Shown here: one piece after another, positions 9,890-18,167 of the stretch
Layout: each line of letters begins with the position of its first letter
Position numbering within the stretch: position 1 is the stretch's first letter
From: Chloroflexota bacterium
GTDB lineage: Bacteria > Chloroflexota > Anaerolineae > B4-G1
Reading direction: 5' to 3'
Length of the DNA: 26,987 nucleotides
Assembly: GCA_024232355.1 (NCBI GenBank)
Contig: JAAEPW010000889.1
Coordinates: 1 to 26,987, forward strand
Program-made: the position numbers and the translations under genes
The notes under the pieces: model-generated
What the model was told of the DNA's origin: nothing
Database searches by the model: none
Seen by the model: the letters and a program-made list of their open reading frames with translations, nothing else

Positions 9890-9907
9890 CGTTGTTTCTG
9901 AACAACG
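9890..9907 (-). promoter_or_regulatory. Stem-loop at the 5' end of the upp transcript
   Basis: A perfect 7-bp palindrome (CGTTGTT / AACAACG) with a 4-nt loop. Its outer end coincides with the transcription start expected from the promoter at 9913-9941. No U tract follows, so it is not a terminator. It may protect the 5' end of the mRNA or bind a regulator. Confidence 0.5.
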
Positions 9908-9912
9908 TCTAA

Positions 9913-9941
9913 ATTGTACCCCCGAGCCTCTGGCTTGTCAA
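9913..9941 (-). promoter_or_regulatory. Sigma-70-type promoter of upp
   Basis: On the minus strand a perfect TTGACA (9936-9941), a 17-nt spacer and TACAAT (9913-9918). One of the closest matches to consensus in the window. Confidence 0.8.
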
Positions 9942-9966
9942 AGGTGGCAACTCGGCATTTTTGTTG

Positions 9967-9972
9967 TATAAT
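9967..9972 (+). promoter_or_regulatory. -10 element of ruvB, probably giving a leaderless mRNA
   Basis: A perfect TATAAT lies 9 nt before the ATG at 9982. Initiation about 7 nt after the hexamer would fall at 9979-9980, only 2-3 nt before the start codon. No good -35 is visible (TGGCAA at 9945-9950 is a weak match at 16 nt). Confidence 0.5.
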
Positions 9973-9981
9973 TCTATAAGA

Positions 9982-11016
9982 ATGGACAACAAAAGCGATA
10001 ACCGAATCATATCACCCCAACCTCAAGAAACCGATCAAGTTGTGCTCGATCGGGCGCTGCGCCCCCAACGCCTGGGCGACCTGATCGGCCAAGACCGCGT
10101 GCGGGAGAATCTCTCCATCCTGATCGAAGCCGCCCAGAAACGAAATGAGGCGCTTGACCACGTGCTGTTGTATGGTCCTCCGGGTCTTGGTAAAACCACT
10201 TTGTCCCACATAATCGCAAATGAAATGGAGACTCCCATCCGCATCACCTCTGGTCCTGCCATCGAACGAGCCGGTGATCTGGCTGCCATCCTGAGCAATC
10301 TGCGCGAGAAAGAGGTATTGTTCATCGACGAAGTCCACCGCCTGGGACGAATGGTCGAGGAGATTCTCTACCCAGCAATGGAAGATTTTGCCCTCGACTT
10401 TGTCATTGGCAAAGGTCCCAGCGCCCGCTCCATTCGGCTCAAACTGCCACACTTTACGGTCGTCGGGGCAACCACCCGCCTGGCATTGCTGACCGCCCCG
10501 CTGCGAGCCCGCTTTGGCGCGACCTTTCGCGTGGATTTTTACGACCAGGATGCGCTAGAGGCCATCGTGCGCCGTGCTGCGTGGGTACTGCAAGTGGAAA
10601 TAGACGATGCCGGAGCCACTGAAATCGCATTGCGTGGTCGGGGCACACCCCGAGTGGCATTACGGCTGCTCCGACGCGTGCGCGACTTTGCCCAGGTGCG
10701 CGCCGATGGTCACATCACCGCCAACGTGGCCCGCAAGGCACTAGAGATGCTCGACGTAGACGAACGTGGCCTGGACGATATGGACCGGCGTGTGCTGCGC
10801 ACGATCATTGAAAAGTTCGACGGCGGCCCTGTTGGGTTAGATACCATCGCTGCCGCCATCAGCGAGGAACCTGATACCATAATGGACGTGGTCGAACCGT
10901 ACCTTCTTCAACTGGGATTTTTGGACCGTACACCCCGAGGGCGTGTAGCCACAGTGCGAGCATACGAGCACTTGAACGTGCCCTATATGAAACCGGAGCA
11001 AGCAACGTTATTATGA
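9982..11016 (+). CDS. ruvB: Holliday junction branch migration helicase RuvB
   Basis: 344 residues. The AAA+ motor drives Holliday junction branch migration together with RuvA, which is not in this window. Walker [11 protein letters not shown], Walker [10 protein letters not shown], sensor [18 protein letters not shown], the arginine-finger region [14 protein letters not shown], and the C-terminal winged-helix domain with [13 protein letters not shown] are all in order. I chose ATG 9982 over an upstream TTG at 9961 because the latter overlaps the -10 hexamer. No Shine-Dalgarno sequence precedes it, which fits a leaderless transcript. The stop overlaps the kinase start (ATGA), so recombination and signalling genes share an mRNA. 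Confidence 0.96.
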   Translation: MDNKSDNRIISPQPQETDQVVLDRALRPQRLGDLIGQDRVRENLSILIEAAQKRNEALDHVLLYGPPGLGKTTLSHIIANEMETPIRITSGPAIERAGDLAAILSNLREKEVLFIDEVHRLGRMVEEILYPAMEDFALDFVIGKGPSARSIRLKLPHFTVVGATTRLALLTAPLRARFGATFRVDFYDQDALEAIVRRAAWVLQVEIDDAGATEIALRGRGTPRVALRLLRRVRDFAQVRADGHITANVARKALEMLDVDERGLDDMDRRVLRTIIEKFDGGPVGLDTIAAAISEEPDTIMDVVEPYLLQLGFLDRTPRGRVATVRAYEHLNVPYMKPEQATLL

Positions 11017-12113
11017 AAAGCCGTGACCTCACAGGTAAGCAACTGGGCGAATACAAAATTATCGAGCACATTGGGCGTGGTGCCACAGCCGACGTCTACA
11101 AGGCCTTTCAACCTTCACTCAATCGGCATGTGGGGATCAAAGTGCTCTCCCCCTTTGTCTCCGACAAGGAGGCATTTCGCAAGCGCTTTACCCGAGAAGC
11201 AAAAGCCGTTGCTCAACTGGACCATCCCAACATCCTTCCCGTTTACGGCTTTGACCAACAAGACAACCAAGTCTATCTCGTGATGCGCTACGTGGATACC
11301 GGATCATTGGCAGATACGTTGGCAGACATGCAGGGTGAACCGATGTCACTTGATCGCACACTCAAAATTATGGAGCAAGTGGGAAGCGCGCTTTCACACG
11401 CCCACAATCGGGGCATCATTCACCGTGACGTAAAGCCCGGCAATATTCTATTGGGATCAGACAACTGGGTGCTACTGACCGATTTTGGGCTGGTCAAGAT
11501 TTTGGAAGAGTCGACCGCCATCACACAATCGGGCGTAGGCGTAGGCACGCCCAACTATATGGCTCCAGAACAGGTGCGGGGCGATCCTGTGGATGCTCGA
11601 GCCGACATATACGCTCTGGGCGCAATGTTGTACCAAATACTTACCGGCACAGTGCCTTTTGAGGGTGAATCTGGTATCGCGGTCGCCCTCAAGCACATCA
11701 ACGAAGAACCGACACCGCCACGTGTAGTGAATCCCGATCTATCCCCGGCTGTGGAACAGGTAATTCTCAAAGCACTGATCAAGGATCGTGAATTACGCTA
11801 CCAATCAACAGAAGAATTCGTCACCGCATTCCGAGAAGCGACATTCACAACATCCCCAACGCCCTCCTCTATCTCTGTCACAAAACCTCCGCAAGAGGCA
11901 ACATCTCCCCACTTTCAGATTGCCCAGGTGCAATCTAGACTCGCTCCAATTTCAACGAGCAGCATCTGGCCACCTGAAGGAATGGAAAGCTCAGCCCGTG
12001 GGGGCAATGGTTGGACACTGTTGCTAGCGCTCGCGGGCACCCTGGTCGGATTTTCCCTGCTCCTCTGGAGAATGGCGATTTGGCTCAATACAATTCTGGC
12101 GCAATTGCCATGA
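11013..12113 (+). CDS. Serine/threonine protein kinase with C-terminal membrane anchor
   Basis: 366 residues, a bacterial PknB-like (Hanks-type) kinase. The glycine-rich loop is [11 protein letters not shown], the ATP-anchoring Lys43 sits in VGIKVL, the catalytic loop is HRDVKPGN (Asp139), DFG starts at Asp157, and the activation segment ends in APEQ. The catalytic domain spans about residues 10-275. A Ser/Thr/Pro-rich linker (about 280-330) follows, then one membrane segment (about 333-357) and a very short tail. There are no PASTA or other extracellular sensor repeats, so it is tail-anchored with the kinase in the cytoplasm. It is coupled to ruvB and to the DUF2905 gene by 4-nt overlaps. 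Substrates are unknown. Confidence 0.93.
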   Translation: MKSRDLTGKQLGEYKIIEHIGRGATADVYKAFQPSLNRHVGIKVLSPFVSDKEAFRKRFTREAKAVAQLDHPNILPVYGFDQQDNQVYLVMRYVDTGSLADTLADMQGEPMSLDRTLKIMEQVGSALSHAHNRGIIHRDVKPGNILLGSDNWVLLTDFGLVKILEESTAITQSGVGVGTPNYMAPEQVRGDPVDARADIYALGAMLYQILTGTVPFEGESGIAVALKHINEEPTPPRVVNPDLSPAVEQVILKALIKDRELRYQSTEEFVTAFREATFTTSPTPSSISVTKPPQEATSPHFQIAQVQSRLAPISTSSIWPPEGMESSARGGNGWTLLLALAGTLVGFSLLLWRMAIWLNTILAQLP

Positions 12114-12364
12114 GCGGACTGGGCGGGATAGGCAAGTGGTTAATGGCCGCAGGCGTGGTCATACTCTTGCTAGGAGGAGCACTATGGCTGCTCTCCAAAA
12201 TTCCTTCTCTGGGCCGTCTGCCGGGTGACATCCGCATCGAGCGATCAGGCTTCACTTGCCTGATTCCACTAGTCAGCTCAATCTTCCTCAGCCTCTCACT
12301 AACTATCTTGTTGAACGTCATATTGCAAATTGCACGGTTTTTCACTCGCCGAGGACCTCCATAA
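12110..12364 (+). CDS. DUF2905-like small membrane protein
   Basis: 84 residues with two hydrophobic segments (about 9-27 and 48-74). Between them is LSKIPSLGRLPGDIRIER, the LPGDI signature of DUF2905 proteins. The start at ATG 12110 overlaps the kinase stop (ATGA), so I prefer it to the longer reading from 12011, which lies entirely inside the kinase. The function of the family is unknown. Its coupling to a membrane-anchored kinase may indicate a shared membrane process, but that is inference. Confidence 0.85.
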   Translation: MSGLGGIGKWLMAAGVVILLLGGALWLLSKIPSLGRLPGDIRIERSGFTCLIPLVSSIFLSLSLTILLNVILQIARFFTRRGPP

Positions 12365-12434
12365 TTTTCATCCTCAACACGGTATCCTGACCTATCCACA
12401 CCATCGAACGATTTCTACAAGATCACGATTTCTA

Positions 12435-13961
12435 ATGACATTGCTCGTTGGATTAGACATTGGCACCACCAACATCAAGGCCGTGCTTTACGACACCGAA
12501 TTAGGTCGGATCGCGGGTATGGCCTCACGTCCAACACCTGTCCATCACCCAACTCTAGGACGAAGCGAGCACGATCCAGACACACTCTGGCAGACGATTG
12601 CTTCTTGCCTGCGTGAGGTTGTGGCGGATCATCCGATCACAGGACTAGGGATAAGCAGCTTTGCTGAGGCCGGTCTGCCGTTGGACGCCTCCGGTCGGTC
12701 CCTCTATCCCATAATCGCATGGTACGACCGCCGTCCCGAACCGCAAGCCGCCTGGTGGGAGACGCAACTGTCGGCGAAAGCGCTGCACGCCATCACCGGA
12801 CAACGGGTCAGCCCATCCTTTGGTGTGAACAAATGGCTGTGGATTCGGGACAACGAACCGGGCATCGCAGCCCAAATGTCGAAATGGCTATCCGTGCCGG
12901 ATTACGTTCTCTGGCGGCTGACGGGCGAGCAAGCCACTGATTATACGATCGCCTCACGCACGCTCCTATTCGACCAAAAGACATTGGACTGGTCGGACCA
13001 GATGCTAAACTTGGCCCATCTTGATGCCCAAAATCTTCCCCAAGCATTGCCCAGTGGCACGCTCGTCGGAATCGTCACGCCACGGGCCTCGGCTGCAACA
13101 GGAGTGCCTATCGGCACACTATGCGTACTGGGGGGACACGACCACTTGTGCGCGGCACTGGCTGCGGGTGCCTACCGTCCCGGTGCAGTGATCGATTCCA
13201 GTGGTACAGCCCAAGCGTTGGTAACCCTCATCCCCGATTTCCACACCGGCGCATTTGTTGCCCAAGCCGGGTACGCTTGTTATGCCTACGTCGTCTCGGG
13301 CCAGTACGTGCTCAAGGGCGGACTCAAAGCCGCCGGTGGCGCAATAGAGTGGCTGGCCCGACAGTTGGCGGGACCAGACAGCAAGTCCTCCGAACTATTC
13401 TACGCCACACTGGAGGCTGCGGCTAAAGGTGGTGTGGGCCAGCGCGCGGGCCCGCTGTGGCTGCCACATCTGATGGGCTCAGGCACACCAGAGGGCGACC
13501 GGTACAGCCGAGGGGCACTGGTAGGAGTCCAAATCGAACACGAGCGGGGCGACATCTTTCGGGGAATGATCGAATCTTTGGCTTTTTGGCTGCGTCACAA
13601 CCTGGCAGAAATAGAAACGTTGACAAAACAACGTGCCCAACAGGTCACATTACTAGGAGGCACAACTCGCCTGCGCTTACAGAATCAAATAAAGGCCGAT
13701 GTACTCAACTTGCCGGTGGCAATTCCTCATCTCCCAGAAGCGGCTGCAACTGGCGCAGCGCTTCTGGCAGGCCTCGGAGCGGGCGTCTTTGCCACACCAA
13801 CAGCCGCGGTAGATTCGTTGAGCTACAATGATGAGGTTCTCACACCTGACCCAGCACGGGCAGAATGGTACGCCCAACTCTACGAACGGGTTTACCATCC
13901 ACTGTACAAGGCATTACGTGATGTTCATCACACTATGGAAAGAATCGAGAGGGAAAAATAG
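12435..13961 (+). CDS. FGGY-family carbohydrate kinase
   Basis: 508 residues with the two ribonuclease-H-like ATPase halves of sugar kinases. VGLDIGTTNIKAVLYD is at the N terminus (phosphate 1 motif), the catalytic Asp is expected in GGHDHLCAAL, IDSSGTAQAL is the phosphate 2 region, and the adenosine region is LLGGTTRLRLQNQIKADVLN. Members phosphorylate xylulose, gluconate, glycerol, fuculose and others; I cannot assign the sugar from sequence. I use ATG 12435, because the residues upstream (from 12330) are low-complexity and have no family counterpart. There is no evident Shine-Dalgarno. It lies 70 nt downstream of the DUF2905 gene and could be part of the same transcript. Confidence 0.9.
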   Translation: MTLLVGLDIGTTNIKAVLYDTELGRIAGMASRPTPVHHPTLGRSEHDPDTLWQTIASCLREVVADHPITGLGISSFAEAGLPLDASGRSLYPIIAWYDRRPEPQAAWWETQLSAKALHAITGQRVSPSFGVNKWLWIRDNEPGIAAQMSKWLSVPDYVLWRLTGEQATDYTIASRTLLFDQKTLDWSDQMLNLAHLDAQNLPQALPSGTLVGIVTPRASAATGVPIGTLCVLGGHDHLCAALAAGAYRPGAVIDSSGTAQALVTLIPDFHTGAFVAQAGYACYAYVVSGQYVLKGGLKAAGGAIEWLARQLAGPDSKSSELFYATLEAAAKGGVGQRAGPLWLPHLMGSGTPEGDRYSRGALVGVQIEHERGDIFRGMIESLAFWLRHNLAEIETLTKQRAQQVTLLGGTTRLRLQNQIKADVLNLPVAIPHLPEAAATGAALLAGLGAGVFATPTAAVDSLSYNDEVLTPDPARAEWYAQLYERVYHPLYKALRDVHHTMERIEREK

Positions 13962-14033
13962 CTTGTGGTCAATTGTTTGGGACGTTTAATTCGTTTTGAA
14001 CGCGGCCCGCCAGACAAATCAGCTGTTTATGAC

Positions 14034-14062
14034 TTGACCATCAATTGACTTTGATATACAAT
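14034..14062 (+). promoter_or_regulatory. Sigma-70-type promoter before the zinc-ribbon gene
   Basis: TTGACC (14034-14039), 17-nt spacer, TACAAT (14057-14062). It lies in the gap after the FGGY kinase and about 75 nt before the ATG at 14139. Confidence 0.6.
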
Positions 14063-14138
14063 CGAACGGTAAAGAAAACCCTTTGTAACTCTACGTTGGC
14101 CATTTTGACCCACTGCAAAAACTGAATTGGAGGACAAT

Positions 14139-14753
14139 ATGACTACAGGTACCAAAGAGTGCCCATTCTGCGGCGAAATCATCAAAGCCAAGGCCAAAAA
14201 ATGTCGCTTTTGTGAAGAGTTCTTGTAAGTTGGTTTGACCCGCGAGGCGGTTTTGGCTAATCAAACAGCAAGTACGCCTGCACCGCCAGCCCCGCAGCTC
14301 CTGTACAACCAACCCCGTGCAGCCAGCTGCACCAGCAACTGCTCCACCCGCCCCAGCACAGGCGACTGCACCGCCCACGCAGCCAGCCGCACCAGCAGTT
14401 GCTCCAGCAGCTCTGGCAGCGCAGCCAACCCAGCACAGACAGCCGTACCACCGGCTGAAGGCAGTGCTCCGGCAGCCCTAGACCCGTTCCATGATCTATA
14501 CCAGGAACTGGCAGAACTACCGGATTCCCCAGAAAAGGAATCAATGGTAGAGACGTTAGAAAAACTAAAAGCCGAGTCCGAAAAGGGCGATGATGCGGAC
14601 GAAGGCGCCGTTGAGGAATTGATTCAAAACGTAGCAGAGGTACTACCGGACGTAGCCGAGATTGCCATCAATACTATGGTCAATCCAGCCAGTGGTCTAA
14701 CGACACTTGTGCAAAAGGTTGCCAAACGAGTAGCCGATAAAGATGATGACTAA
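14139..14753 (+). pseudogene. Zinc-ribbon protein gene interrupted by a stop and compensating frameshifts
   Basis: ATG 14139, preceded by a good ribosome binding site (GGAGG), starts a 29-residue zinc ribbon with two CxxC pairs (CPFCG and CRFCE). It ends at TAA 14226-14228. In the same frame, translation would resume with VGLTREAVLANQ, a linker, and then an acidic helical C-terminal domain (from about 14487) ending at 14753. No ribosome binding site precedes the second part. In the linker the in-frame reading is Cys/Ser-rich nonsense. Reading that drops one base near 14298, 14312 and 14440 gives a continuous Pro/Ala/Gln-rich linker instead. Together the losses restore frame. It is either a decaying gene or a sequence with several errors; a real 29-residue zinc-ribbon peptide cannot be excluded. 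The family function is unknown. Confidence 0.65.
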
Positions 14754-14836
14754 GAGAAGGCCATTAACAACTTGGCCTCTAGTCTCCCCTCTGAACGCTC
14801 ATATACAAAGAAACAAATACTAACAATTCACCTAAC

Positions 14837-14901
14837 AAAAGCAAGGCCGTTTAGTTCTAGATGAACCAAGTTTTAGAACTGAACGGCCTTGCTTCAATTT
14901 T
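14837..14901. terminator. Bidirectional hairpin terminator between convergent genes
   Basis: A 21-pair inverted repeat (14839-14859 with 14874-14894, one position G-U on the + strand) encloses a 14-nt loop. It lies between the + strand zinc-ribbon gene and the stop of tatA on the - strand. The minus-strand tail is TTTTGTT (the first two T's pair) and the plus-strand tail is CAATTTTG, so both transcripts may end here. Confidence 0.8.
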
Positions 14902-14905
14902 GCAA

Positions 14906-15094
14906 TCAGTCTGCTTCTTTTTCCTCTTGCGCTATACTGTTTTCGCTCTCGTCTTTTCCACTGCCAATGGCGCCTCGGAACTCGCGGATACCTTCACCCA
15001 AGTCCTTACCGATCTTTCCCAGCCGCCCCACGCCAAAGATGAGGATCACAATCACCAACACAATGATCAATTCTGGCATACCTATTCTAGGCAT
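14906..15094 (-). CDS. tatA: Twin-arginine translocase subunit TatA/TatE family
   Basis: 62 residues. One N-terminal membrane helix ([16 protein letters not shown]) ends in the invariant Phe-Gly, followed by the amphipathic helix [21 protein letters not shown] and a charged tail. This is the TatA plan. The protein oligomerises to let folded twin-arginine substrates cross the membrane; TatC is not in this window. The start at 15094 is set by a ribosome binding site (GGAGGAGA). The longer frame from 15187 would run through the promoter. It stands alone with its own promoter and terminator. Confidence 0.93.
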   Translation of the reverse strand: MPRIGMPELIIVLVIVILIFGVGRLGKIGKDLGEGIREFRGAIGSGKDESENSIAQEEKEAD

Positions 15095-15119
15095 TATCTC
15101 CTCCCATGAATTTTGGGTG

Positions 15120-15147
15120 ATTATAACACGCCTTGCGGTAACTTCAA
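15120..15147 (-). promoter_or_regulatory. Sigma-70-type promoter of tatA
   Basis: On the minus strand TTGAAG (15142-15147), 16-nt spacer and perfect TATAAT (15120-15125), about 25 nt before the tatA start codon. The rest of the gene-free stretch 15148-15384 shows only short, weak hairpins. Confidence 0.65.
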
Positions 15148-15384
15148 CCTGACTACCCCACCAAAAGTTATTTTCGGCATGGTTCATACCTGCTAACTGG
15201 AAAGGACTTTTTGTCCTACCGCATCAATCCCAACGACACCTTTGGATCATTGCTCCTCGTCACAGAAATTAGGCTTGTTCAGATGGTCACAATTTCCCCG
15301 TAAAACATCTTCAAAAATACCAAGTCCAGACAAAAAGACCGAGCACCAATCAACTGTCTCAAACATGTGATGCTTGCTAGACTT

Positions 15385-15413
15385 TTGCCCCTTCCGCTCA
15401 ACTGCGTTATAAT
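15385..15413 (+). promoter_or_regulatory. Sigma-70-type promoter of the rluB-cmk-DUF512 operon
   Basis: TTGCCC (15385-15390), 17-nt spacer, perfect TATAAT (15408-15413). It is followed by a short leader with AGAGGAGAG before ATG 15440. Confidence 0.7.
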
Positions 15414-15439
15414 ACCGCCATCTTGTAAGAGGAGAGTCT

Positions 15440-16195
15440 ATGGAAGAGCGTCTGCAAAAGATATTGGCCCGCGCTGGCTTTGGTTCCCGCCGTGCCTGCG
15501 AGGAATTGATCCGTCAGAGGCGGGTGACGGTTAATGGACAAGTGGCCCAGATAGGTCAAAAGGCTAATTCCGATCACGACCGCATCACCCTGGACGGAAA
15601 TCTGGTACAGATAAAACGTCACTATACTTATATAGCCCTGCACAAACCCAGAGGAGTTCTCTCCGACGAGGGAGACGGCACAGGCCGCGTTCCCACAGTC
15701 CACGACTTGGTGTCAGTGCCAGATCGCCTTTTCCCGGTAGGGAGGCTAGACCTGAGAAGTGAAGGGTTAATACTCTTGACTGATGATGGAGACCTAACAC
15801 ACCGGCTGACTCACCCTCGCTTTGGCCACGAGAAGGAATACCACACGCTAGTCGAGGGCGGACCAGACGAAGCGACGTTGGCAAAGTGGCGGCGTGGGGT
15901 GTTTCTGGAAGGAAAGCGCACGTCTCCAGCACAGGTGAACGTTATCGAACAAGAGGAAGACCGTACCTGGCTACGGATCGTGTTGCGCGAAGGACGCAAG
16001 CGACAGATTCGCCGCGTGGCCGCTATGCTGGGCCACCCGGCGCGTCGAATCATCCGTGTTCGTATCGGGCCGTTGCGATTGGGAAATTTGCGATCAAGAC
16101 AGTGGCGCAAACTCTCTGATGCCGAGGTAAGAGCTTTGCGGGCGTCGGTGCAAACACCACAAGGCAAATCAAAAAGGAGTAAAAAACGACGTTGA
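15440..16195 (+). CDS. rluB: Ribosomal pseudouridine synthase, RluB/RsuA family
   Basis: 251 residues. It isomerises specific uridines of rRNA to pseudouridine. An S4 RNA-binding domain lies at about residues 2-60 (ERLQKILARAGFGSRRACEE). The synthase domain carries the catalytic Asp104 in GRLDLRSEGL and REGRKRQIRR near residue 190. The tail is Lys/Arg-rich. The family (RluB/E/F/RsuA) is clear. Assignment to RluB and a 23S site rather than RsuA is by general resemblance only. It overlaps cmk by 4 nt; rluB-cmk pairing is common in many bacteria. Confidence 0.9.
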   Translation: MEERLQKILARAGFGSRRACEELIRQRRVTVNGQVAQIGQKANSDHDRITLDGNLVQIKRHYTYIALHKPRGVLSDEGDGTGRVPTVHDLVSVPDRLFPVGRLDLRSEGLILLTDDGDLTHRLTHPRFGHEKEYHTLVEGGPDEATLAKWRRGVFLEGKRTSPAQVNVIEQEEDRTWLRIVLREGRKRQIRRVAAMLGHPARRIIRVRIGPLRLGNLRSRQWRKLSDAEVRALRASVQTPQGKSKRSKKRR

Positions 16196-16884
16196 AACCA
16201 AGTACAATTGCCATAGACGGCCCCGCGGCTTCGGGTAAGAGCACTATTGGCGAATTGCTCGCCCGACATCTGGGGTATCTCTATTTTGACACCGGCGTGA
16301 TGTATCGCGCTGTGACGTGGGCAGCACTTTCACGCAACATCCCCATTGAGGACGAGACCGCGGTAACCACGTTGGCGGAAGGACTCCACATTGATGTTAT
16401 CCCCCCAACAGAGGACGACGGTCGACAGTACACGGTTCTAACTGATAACATTGACGTCACCTGGGCAATCCGCACGTCGAACGTAAACACCAACGTCTCG
16501 CCAGTTTCCGCGTACCCTGGCGTACGGCGAGCGCTCGTCGCACAACAGAGGCGGGTGGCAGCGGACGGACAAGTGGTGATGGTAGGCCGTGACATCGGCA
16601 CTGTTGTCTTGCCCGATGCCGAACTCAAACTCTATCTAGATGCCAGCGTAGAAGAGCGAGCGCAACGCCGCTGGCGAGAGATACAGGCGCGCGGAGAAAG
16701 TGCTGACTATGAGCCCGTATTGGAATCAATGCGTCGCCGTGATCAGATCGACAGCCACAGAGAGGCCTCGCCGTTGCGCATCGCCGACAATGCCATCGTT
16801 TTAAACACGACTGACTTGGAAATTGAGCAAGTGCTGGTAAAAGTGGAACGGCTAATCGAGGAACGAGGATGTCCGCAGGCGTAA
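16192..16884 (+). CDS. cmk: Cytidylate kinase
   Basis: 230 residues. It phosphorylates CMP and dCMP with ATP. The P-loop is GPAASGKST at the N terminus, followed by YLYFDTGVMYRAVT, the CMP-binding region GRDIGTVVLPDAELKLYLDAS and RRWREIQARGE. The start is TTG at 16192, overlapping the rluB stop; an AAGGAG lies 12 nt upstream inside rluB. It overlaps the next gene by 16 nt, so the three genes form one tight operon. Confidence 0.95.
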   Translation: MKPSTIAIDGPAASGKSTIGELLARHLGYLYFDTGVMYRAVTWAALSRNIPIEDETAVTTLAEGLHIDVIPPTEDDGRQYTVLTDNIDVTWAIRTSNVNTNVSPVSAYPGVRRALVAQQRRVAADGQVVMVGRDIGTVVLPDAELKLYLDASVEERAQRRWREIQARGESADYEPVLESMRRRDQIDSHREASPLRIADNAIVLNTTDLEIEQVLVKVERLIEERGCPQA

Positions 16885-18131
16885 TCGCCGCTGTGACCAC
16901 CGACGGTCTGGCCAAGCGTATAGGCTTGCAGCCAGGGGATGAGATCTTTACCATCAACGAACAAGCACTGCGAGACATCATTGACGTGCGGTTCTACGCC
17001 GCTGAGGAACGGCTGGTGCTCCAAGCACGTCGAGACGGGCAAAGAGTTACCATTGAGGTTGAGCGTCAATACGATGAGCCGTTAGGACTAGAGTTTACCC
17101 ACCCTACCTTTGACGGTATTCGTCACTGCAATAACCGCTGCGAGTTTTGTTTCATCAGCCAAATGCCATCAGCGACTCGGAACAAGCAAGCAAGGCTGCG
17201 TCGGTCGTTATACGTCAAAGACGACGATTACCGATACTCGTTTCTATTCGGCAGCTATGTCACGTTGAGCAACCTGCGTGAAGCGGATTGGGAGCGGATC
17301 GATGAGCAGCATCTCAGCCCACTTTACATTTCGGTCCATACCACTGACCTCAACTTGCGCCGCCGAATATTGGGCACCTCCAATATTCCCGACATTATGA
17401 CCCAACTCGACCGCTTGATTGGCTTTGGAATTGAGGTCCACACGCAAATTGTGGTGGTGCCCGGCCTCAACGATGGGCCTCACCTGGAACGTTCGATTGA
17501 CGACCTGATTAATCTATATCCTGGCATACAGTCGGTCAGTATTGTGCCGGTGGGCCTGACACGGTTCCACAAAGGCAACTGTCGAGTGCACACAGATACC
17601 GAGATGCGGATTGTGTTCAATCAAATAGTCAATTGGCAAAATCGCTTGCGGGAACAGTTGGGTGTCAATTTCATCTATCTGTCCGACGAATGGTACCTTG
17701 GCCTAAGTAAAGAAATCCCCTCGCTGGATGCCTACGACGGACTGAATCTGACAGAGAATGGTGTAGGGTTGACGCGCAAGTTCCTGGATCGATGTGCCAG
17801 AGTGTCAAATCTCAAATCTCACGCCTCAAATCTCACGCTAGTGACCGGAACTCTGTTTGCTCCAGTACTAGAACAAATGACAGCAAAGTTTTGCAACGTG
17901 GAGGTCATACCAATAGTCAACCACTTTTTCGGCGAGACGGTAACGGTAGCGGGGCTGCTGACCGGGCAAGATGTGCTGGCCCAGTTACAAGATCGAGACC
18001 TAGGCGATCAAGTGGCGCTTCCCCCAGCGATGTTCGGCGGGCCAGAGGGCCAATCGTTGGACGAAATGCGCCCGAGAGAGATAGAGCAAGTGTTGGATCG
18101 AAAAGTTATGGTGGGATATGACCTCTTTTAG
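16869..18131 (+). CDS. DUF512 radical-SAM-like iron-sulfur protein with PDZ domain
   Basis: 420 residues. It has a short PDZ-like N-terminal domain (about residues 3-65, with GLQPGDEIFTINEQ), then a radical-SAM-type cluster motif CNNRCEFC (Cys87, Cys91, Cys94), HTTDLNLRRRILG, VVVPGLNDGPHL, and the DUF512 C-terminal domain with YLSDEWYL and TGTLFAPVLEQM. The family is widespread in Firmicutes, Cyanobacteria and Chloroflexota and its reaction is not established. It is cotranscribed with cmk through a 16-nt overlap. A short in-frame tandem repeat (17805-17838) adds about 11 residues (SNLKSHASNLT) just before TGTLFAPVL. Confidence 0.9.
   Translation: MSAGVIAAVTTDGLAKRIGLQPGDEIFTINEQALRDIIDVRFYAAEERLVLQARRDGQRVTIEVERQYDEPLGLEFTHPTFDGIRHCNNRCEFCFISQMPSATRNKQARLRRSLYVKDDDYRYSFLFGSYVTLSNLREADWERIDEQHLSPLYISVHTTDLNLRRRILGTSNIPDIMTQLDRLIGFGIEVHTQIVVVPGLNDGPHLERSIDDLINLYPGIQSVSIVPVGLTRFHKGNCRVHTDTEMRIVFNQIVNWQNRLREQLGVNFIYLSDEWYLGLSKEIPSLDAYDGLNLTENGVGLTRKFLDRCARVSNLKSHASNLTLVTGTLFAPVLEQMTAKFCNVEVIPIVNHFFGETVTVAGLLTGQDVLAQLQDRDLGDQVALPPAMFGGPEGQSLDEMRPREIEQVLDRKVMVGYDLF
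17805..17838 (+). repeat. Short tandem repeat inside the DUF512 gene
   Basis: The unit TCAAATCTCACGCC occurs at 17812-17825 and again, lacking its last base, at 17826-17838. A partial TCAAATC unit precedes it at 17805-17811. The encoded residues (SNLKSHASNLT) repeat the SNL pattern and do not look like the surrounding protein. Confidence 0.75.
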
Positions 18132-18167
18132 GTGGTATCCTTTCCTGATGTAAAGAGGTGAGCCACA

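Noticed and set aside
12330..12434. N-terminal extension of the FGGY kinase
   Set aside because: The family begins at MTLLVGLDIGTTN, encoded from 12435; the extension overlaps the DUF2905 gene and has no ribosome binding site.
14275..14440. Possible tandem DNA repeat or CRISPR-like array in the GCACCAGCA-rich stretch
   Set aside because: The repetition is codon-level Pro/Ala/Gln bias with no fixed repeat and spacer lengths.
14257..14544. 95-residue minus-strand Cys/Trp/Gly-rich frame in the broken zinc-ribbon region
   Set aside because: It arises from reading the opposite strand of the repetitive Pro/Ala linker; no start signal or domain.
14861..15109. 82-residue plus-strand frame opposite tatA
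   Set aside because: It is the shadow of tatA and begins inside the terminator loop.
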